Below are positions 6,414-9,001 of a stretch of DNA of 9,001 nt, one piece after another (positions within the stretch are counted from its first letter, which is position 1; each line of letters opens with the position of its first letter). This stretch comes from an uncultured Candidatus Saccharibacteria bacterium. GTDB lineage: Bacteria; Patescibacteriota; Saccharimonadia; CAILAD01; GCA-016700035. The stretch covers positions 1 through 9,001 of the forward strand of contig CALKUN010000120.1 in NCBI GenBank assembly GCA_937996675.1. The letters run 5' to 3'. Under the pieces are notes generated by a model. That model worked only from the letters and a program-made list of their open reading frames with translations, did no database searches and was not told where the DNA came from. The translations under genes were made by a program, and so were the position numbers.

Positions 6414-6421
6414 CTCTCCTT
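6414..6421 (-). promoter_or_regulatory. Shine-Dalgarno site deciding the start of the Pro/Thr-rich protein
   Basis: AAGGAGAG is followed by ACTCACA and the ATG at 6406. It supports the internal start instead of the ATG at 6448. It is the same octamer as that before the LPQTG gene. Confidence 0.8.
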
Positions 6422-6502
6422 AGGAGCTCGATTTGCTCGGATGAGCATGGACTTTGTTCAGATACTGATTTGGTTCCGTCCACCAGCGAGGCTGATGCAC
6501 GA

Positions 6503-6518
6503 AATATAACCAATATAA
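6503..6518 (-). promoter_or_regulatory. AT-rich -10-like sequences upstream of the Pro/Thr-rich protein gene
   Basis: In the 179-base gap the minus strand carries two overlapping-type -10 candidates, TATATT at 6503-6508 and at 6512-6517. Neither has a recognisable -35 at normal spacing. A start here would give a leader of roughly 90 nt. Confidence 0.3.
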
Positions 6519-6531
6519 AAGGGGGTTGTTC

Positions 6532-6557
6532 GGGAGGGGGCGGTGAAGCCCCCTCCC
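6532..6557 (-). terminator. GC-rich hairpin after the two-membrane-segment protein gene
   Basis: GGGAGGGGGC (6532-6541) pairs perfectly with GCCCCCTCCC (6548-6557) across a 6-nt loop, 28 nt after the stop codon. On the minus strand GAACAACCCCC intervenes before four T, so the U tract is displaced. Confidence 0.65.
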
Positions 6558-6585
6558 TACTTGAGCAAGTGAACGTGCGGTGGTC

Positions 6586-7455
6586 CTAGGACCTGGCCGA
6601 GGCGGTGCTGGAAGCACCGGCTGCGACGAAGGGGCCCGACGAAGCGTCGGGGGTGGAACCGGCCGTGGCGGTCGGAGTGACCCGGACGGCGTCGAGCTCG
6701 GCATCGGACGGTGCGAGCGGAGCTCGCTGTGCCTGACGCTTCTCGACGCGCGCCTTCCTCTGAGCGACGAAGGCCGTCGCAGCGGCTTCGGCGTCTGCCG
6801 CGGTCTCGTCCTGGAACGAAGCCGCGAACATGCCGATGAGGGCACCGATGCCGGCGACGATCGCGATGGCGCCGACCTGGTGGGGCGTCTCCGCCTTCCA
6901 GTGGCGCATCGTGATGAAGAAGTACTCCCCGAGACCGGCGACGATCGCGAACAACGTGATGGTGATCGCGGTGTTGCGGAACGCCTTGCCGATGGAGCCG
7001 GAAGCACTGCGTGCGATGGCGTAGGCCTGCGAGGCGACGTACTCCGAGAGAGAGTGGTCCTCCTGCAGATCGCCGACGTCCTGCTGCAGCTGGTCGATGG
7101 CCGGACGGTGGTAGTCGTACACCTCGTGCTCGAGAGCGGAGAGGCGGTCGACGTACTGGGCGATCACCTTGAGGTCGGTGTCGGCCAGCTTCTTCATGAA
7201 CTCGTCCGTCATGCCGTTGGCGCGCCAACGTTCGACGTCGGCGATGACCTTGTGCACGGCGTGGACCATCTGCTCGTTGAGCTGGGACTTCGGCTGTGCC
7301 TCGATCGTCGCCTTCATCTCGGCGAGCTGGCCATCCAGGCCATTGAGGCGCTGGGTGTGGCCGGCGACACGCCGACGCGTATCGGCGAGGCCGGCTTCGG
7401 TGATGAGGAGCCGCTTGCCGGTGGGCATTTGGCTGAGGTTGACTGGACTGGGCAT
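6586..7455 (-). CDS. Two-membrane-segment protein with helical N-terminal half, function unknown
   Basis: I do not recognise this 289-residue protein. Residues 1-155 are hydrophilic and predicted helical with heptad-like spacing (for example GLDGQLAEMKATIEAQ and SALEHEVYDYHRPAIDQLQQ), suggesting a coiled coil. Two hydrophobic segments follow, about 161-183 (NTAITITLFAIVAGLGEYFF) and 193-213 (QVGAIAIVAGIGALIGMFAA), joined by a short RHWKAE loop. The C-terminal region (214-289) begins with an Ala-rich charged helix and ends Ala/Ser/Thr-rich. There is no signal peptide. Both termini should be on the same side, probably the cytoplasm, with a hairpin in the membrane. The ATG at 7455 has GGAGG 5 nt upstream. 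The gene has its own promoter and hairpin terminator. Codon use is very GC-rich. Confidence 0.75.
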   Translation of the reverse strand: MPSPVNLSQMPTGKRLLITEAGLADTRRRVAGHTQRLNGLDGQLAEMKATIEAQPKSQLNEQMVHAVHKVIADVERWRANGMTDEFMKKLADTDLKVIAQYVDRLSALEHEVYDYHRPAIDQLQQDVGDLQEDHSLSEYVASQAYAIARSASGSIGKAFRNTAITITLFAIVAGLGEYFFITMRHWKAETPHQVGAIAIVAGIGALIGMFAASFQDETAADAEAAATAFVAQRKARVEKRQAQRAPLAPSDAELDAVRVTPTATAGSTPDASSGPFVAAGASSTASARS

Positions 7456-7458
7456 GGT

Positions 7459-7472
7459 GACCTCCGGAGGTC
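7459..7472 (-). promoter_or_regulatory. 14-bp perfect palindrome containing the Shine-Dalgarno site
   Basis: GACCTCCGGAGGTC reads the same on both strands and lies 3 nt from the ATG at 7455. Its second half supplies the Shine-Dalgarno GGAGG. The site could be a DNA operator, or it could pair between transcripts; a fold onto itself is not possible without a loop. Confidence 0.45.
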
Positions 7473-7483
7473 GGGTTGGTGGG

Positions 7484-7527
7484 AGTAAGAGGTTCTTACT
7501 GCACTGTTCACTTGCTTATGGACAGTG
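7484..7527 (-). promoter_or_regulatory. Hairpins in the 5' leader of the two-membrane-segment protein gene
   Basis: Two stem-loops lie between promoter and start codon: AGTAAGA/TCTTACT (7484-7490 with 7494-7500, 3-nt loop) and CACTGT/ACAGTG (7502-7507 with 7522-7527, 14-nt loop). The leader is about 140 nt. It matches no riboswitch class I know. Confidence 0.4.
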
Positions 7528-7604
7528 AGTACGGACGTAGAACGTTCGCACTCTGCTGACCATAATGATTTGAAGGTGGATGTAACCTGTTGATTACAGA
7601 CTGC

Positions 7605-7633
7605 ATAGTACCATATATACGTAAAAAATGCAA
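7605..7633 (-). promoter_or_regulatory. Promoter of the two-membrane-segment protein gene
   Basis: TTGCAT (7628-7633), a 17-nt spacer and TACTAT (7605-7610) lie on the minus strand, with an extended -10 TGG immediately before the -10. The predicted start is near 7598, where a short TGTAA/TTACA stem (7581-7598) begins. Confidence 0.7.
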
Positions 7634-7656
7634 TAGTTTTAACGTATAAACGTGAA

Positions 7657-7684
7657 GAACCCCCGGACGTGAGTCCGGGGGTTC
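7657..7684 (-). terminator. GC-rich hairpin after the acidic protein gene
   Basis: GAACCCCCGGAC (7657-7668) and GTCCGGGGGTTC (7673-7684) form a perfect 12-bp stem with a 4-nt loop, 27 nt after the stop codon at 7712. The minus strand continues TTCACGTTTATACG, a weak U tract. Confidence 0.7.
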
Positions 7685-7711
7685 GGCGAATAGAGACAGA
7701 GATGTCGGGGT

Positions 7712-9001
7712 TCAGACGAGCTGATCCGAGAGGTGACGCATGGCGTCGTGGGGGCCAGCGGCCTCGTTGGCGTCGTCGGCGAAGAACGCCGTCGCTGCAG
7801 CGAGCAGGTCCTCATCGGACTGACCCTGCCAGAAACGCTCCACCTTGGGAAGGGTGGGCGCAACTGGTGCGGTGACGATGGGCTCGTCGATGCTGGCCGG
7901 AGTGGGCTCGGCATCGGGAGTCGGATCGGCCACCGGGTCGGGGCTGGCGTCTGACGGATCGATCGAGGCGCTGTTGGCGCCCGGATCGCCCTCACCGGAC
8001 GGCGCCGGATCGGCGTCGACCTCCGTCGTCACGGGGGTGTGACGAAGACGATCGACGAGGCTGATGAGGTGCGTGTTCTGCGCCTTGTCAGCCGGTCGGC
8101 GGCGCCCCGGGAAGCTGAAATCGAGGACGAATGCCCTGAGATCACCCTCCTCCCGGATGGCACGGATGGCCATGCGGTAGAACCAGAACGTGTTGAGGGC
8201 CGTTTCGGCCGCCTTCACGATCTCCTTGTTGTCGCTCTGCAAGTCGGCGAAGACCTGCCCGACTGCCTCCTGACCGATGTAGAACCCGTCCCGAGGCTTG
8301 AAGAGGCTCTCCTCGGAGACGCCCTCCTCGCGCCCCTGTTCCAGGATGGCGACTGCGAGGTTGTGGCGGCACAGCTTGGCGCGCGCCACGGCGTCGTGAT
8401 CGGCCTTGGTCCAGTTGGGGAAGTCCAACCTCCGGTCGAGAACCGGCTGTGCGAGCCTGTGGGCCTGCTGGGCCTGCTCGGTGAGGAGGAGGAGCGTGAG
8501 CTGGAAGTCGGTCAGTCCTGCCAGACGGGGATCCGTCGTTGCCTCAGCACTGTCGGCAGCGTCCGCTGCATCAGTCGAGTCGGCGGGGCCGGACGCCGCA
8601 GCGGCTTCGATCTCGTCCTGCCGGAGCTGGATGAGTCCGATGACATGCTCGCGGAAGCCGGCACGGGACGGCGACGCAGCGGTGAGCTGGTCGATGCCCC
8701 TGATCAGCGGCGGGTCCTCGCGGTACCAGGCCTTGGCCAGCTCGAGCCCCTCGTCATCGGTGTTGATCACGCCGGCCTCCTTGAGGCGGGCGATCTCGTC
8801 TCCGATGACGAGACGGGGCGTCTTGCTGACGGCGGCGGTCTCGTCCAGTGCCGGGTTGGGATCGACGGAGTCGTCGGTCACAGCATCGGTGTCGGAGTCG
8901 GGTGCCGCGTCTGCGTCGACGACGGGAACGGGCTCGGTCGGCTGACCGGGCGCGGCGTCGTTGGCGTCGGCGACCTGCTCGGTCGCGGTGGTGTCGAGAG
9001 G
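7712..9001 (-). CDS. Acidic Ala/Asp/Pro-rich multi-segment protein, 5' end missing, function unknown
   Basis: I do not recognise this protein. At least 429 residues are visible; the frame stays open from 8881 to the right edge, adding 40 codons without a stop (ending PETVPVVDADAAPDSDTDA before VTDDSV), so the GTG at 8881 is probably internal. The start lies beyond the window. Visible segments are: an acidic disordered N-terminal stretch (1-60); a helical segment with AWYREDPPLIRGIDQL (about 61-135); an Asp/Ala linker (136-157); a larger, probably folded region (about 158-325) with FPNWTKADHDAVARAKLCRHN and NTFWFYRMAIRAIREEGDLR; a second Asp/Pro linker (326-385); and a short helical C-terminus (FWQGQSDEDLLAAATAFF). 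It has no membrane segment or signal peptide in view. Codons are GC-ending, as in the next two genes. It ends in TGA and a strong hairpin. Confidence 0.75.
   Translation of the reverse strand, partial: PLDTTATEQVADANDAAPGQPTEPVPVVDADAAPDSDTDAVTDDSVDPNPALDETAAVSKTPRLVIGDEIARLKEAGVINTDDEGLELAKAWYREDPPLIRGIDQLTAASPSRAGFREHVIGLIQLRQDEIEAAAASGPADSTDAADAADSAEATTDPRLAGLTDFQLTLLLLTEQAQQAHRLAQPVLDRRLDFPNWTKADHDAVARAKLCRHNLAVAILEQGREEGVSEESLFKPRDGFYIGQEAVGQVFADLQSDNKEIVKAAETALNTFWFYRMAIRAIREEGDLRAFVLDFSFPGRRRPADKAQNTHLISLVDRLRHTPVTTEVDADPAPSGEGDPGANSASIDPSDASPDPVADPTPDAEPTPASIDEPIVTAPVAPTLPKVERFWQGQSDEDLLAAATAFFADDANEAAGPHDAMRHLSDQLV

Noticed and set aside
6580..7488. 302-codon plus-strand open frame
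   Set aside because: It is antisense to the two-membrane-segment gene. Long antisense frames are expected in GC-rich DNA, and the frame lacks a start signal, a promoter and protein-like composition.
6557..7517. Shared 11-mer GTTCACTTGCT in two gaps, on opposite strands
   Set aside because: Several 11-base matches are expected by chance in 9 kb when both strands are compared.
8406..8945. 179-codon plus-strand open frame
   Set aside because: It is a Ser/Ala-rich antisense shadow of the acidic protein gene, with no start signal.

Overview
The window reads as two segments joined at about position 5,160. Positions 1 to ~5,160 have moderate GC and carry ordinary bacterial housekeeping genes plus one cell-wall surface protein. 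From ~5,240 to the right edge the coding DNA is strongly GC-rich (GC-ending codons dominate by eye; not computed) and holds three genes I do not recognise. The short gaps between those three genes are AT-rich again and carry sigma70-type signals like those on the left.

Left segment: the 5' part of ftsE (minus, cut by the window start); an alpha/beta-hydrolase with a GHSQG nucleophile elbow (minus, own terminator); murA (plus); prfB for release factor 2 (minus, convergent with murA, stop codons overlapping); and an exported 386-residue protein with two DUF11-like domains, a Pro/Thr wall linker and an LPQTG sortase signal (minus). ftsE and murA start 6 nt after a -10 box and prfB 9 nt after one, so their transcripts should be leaderless or nearly so. 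The surface protein and two of the right-hand genes have clear Shine-Dalgarno sequences and leaders of tens of bases or more.

Right segment, all minus strand: an acidic, Ala/Asp/Pro-rich protein of at least 429 residues (start beyond the right edge); a 289-residue protein with a helical N-terminal half and two membrane segments; and a 381-residue exported or anchored protein with a Cys-containing domain and a long Pro/Thr-rich tail. Each is followed by a strong GC-rich hairpin, so they look like single-gene transcription units.

Organism: a sortase-type surface protein implies a Gram-positive-like wall. TGA is used as a stop and RF2 is present, so the code is standard at UGA; this excludes lineages that read UGA as glycine. 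Compact genes, near-leaderless promoters and a DUF11/LPXTG protein would fit a Patescibacteria/Saccharibacteria-type genome, but this is an inference from style and a Gram-positive relative is not excluded. The main chemical prediction is that MurA has Asp in place of the fosfomycin-target Cys. The main unknown is the GC-rich group of orphan envelope-type genes, either acquired DNA or, less likely, an assembly join.
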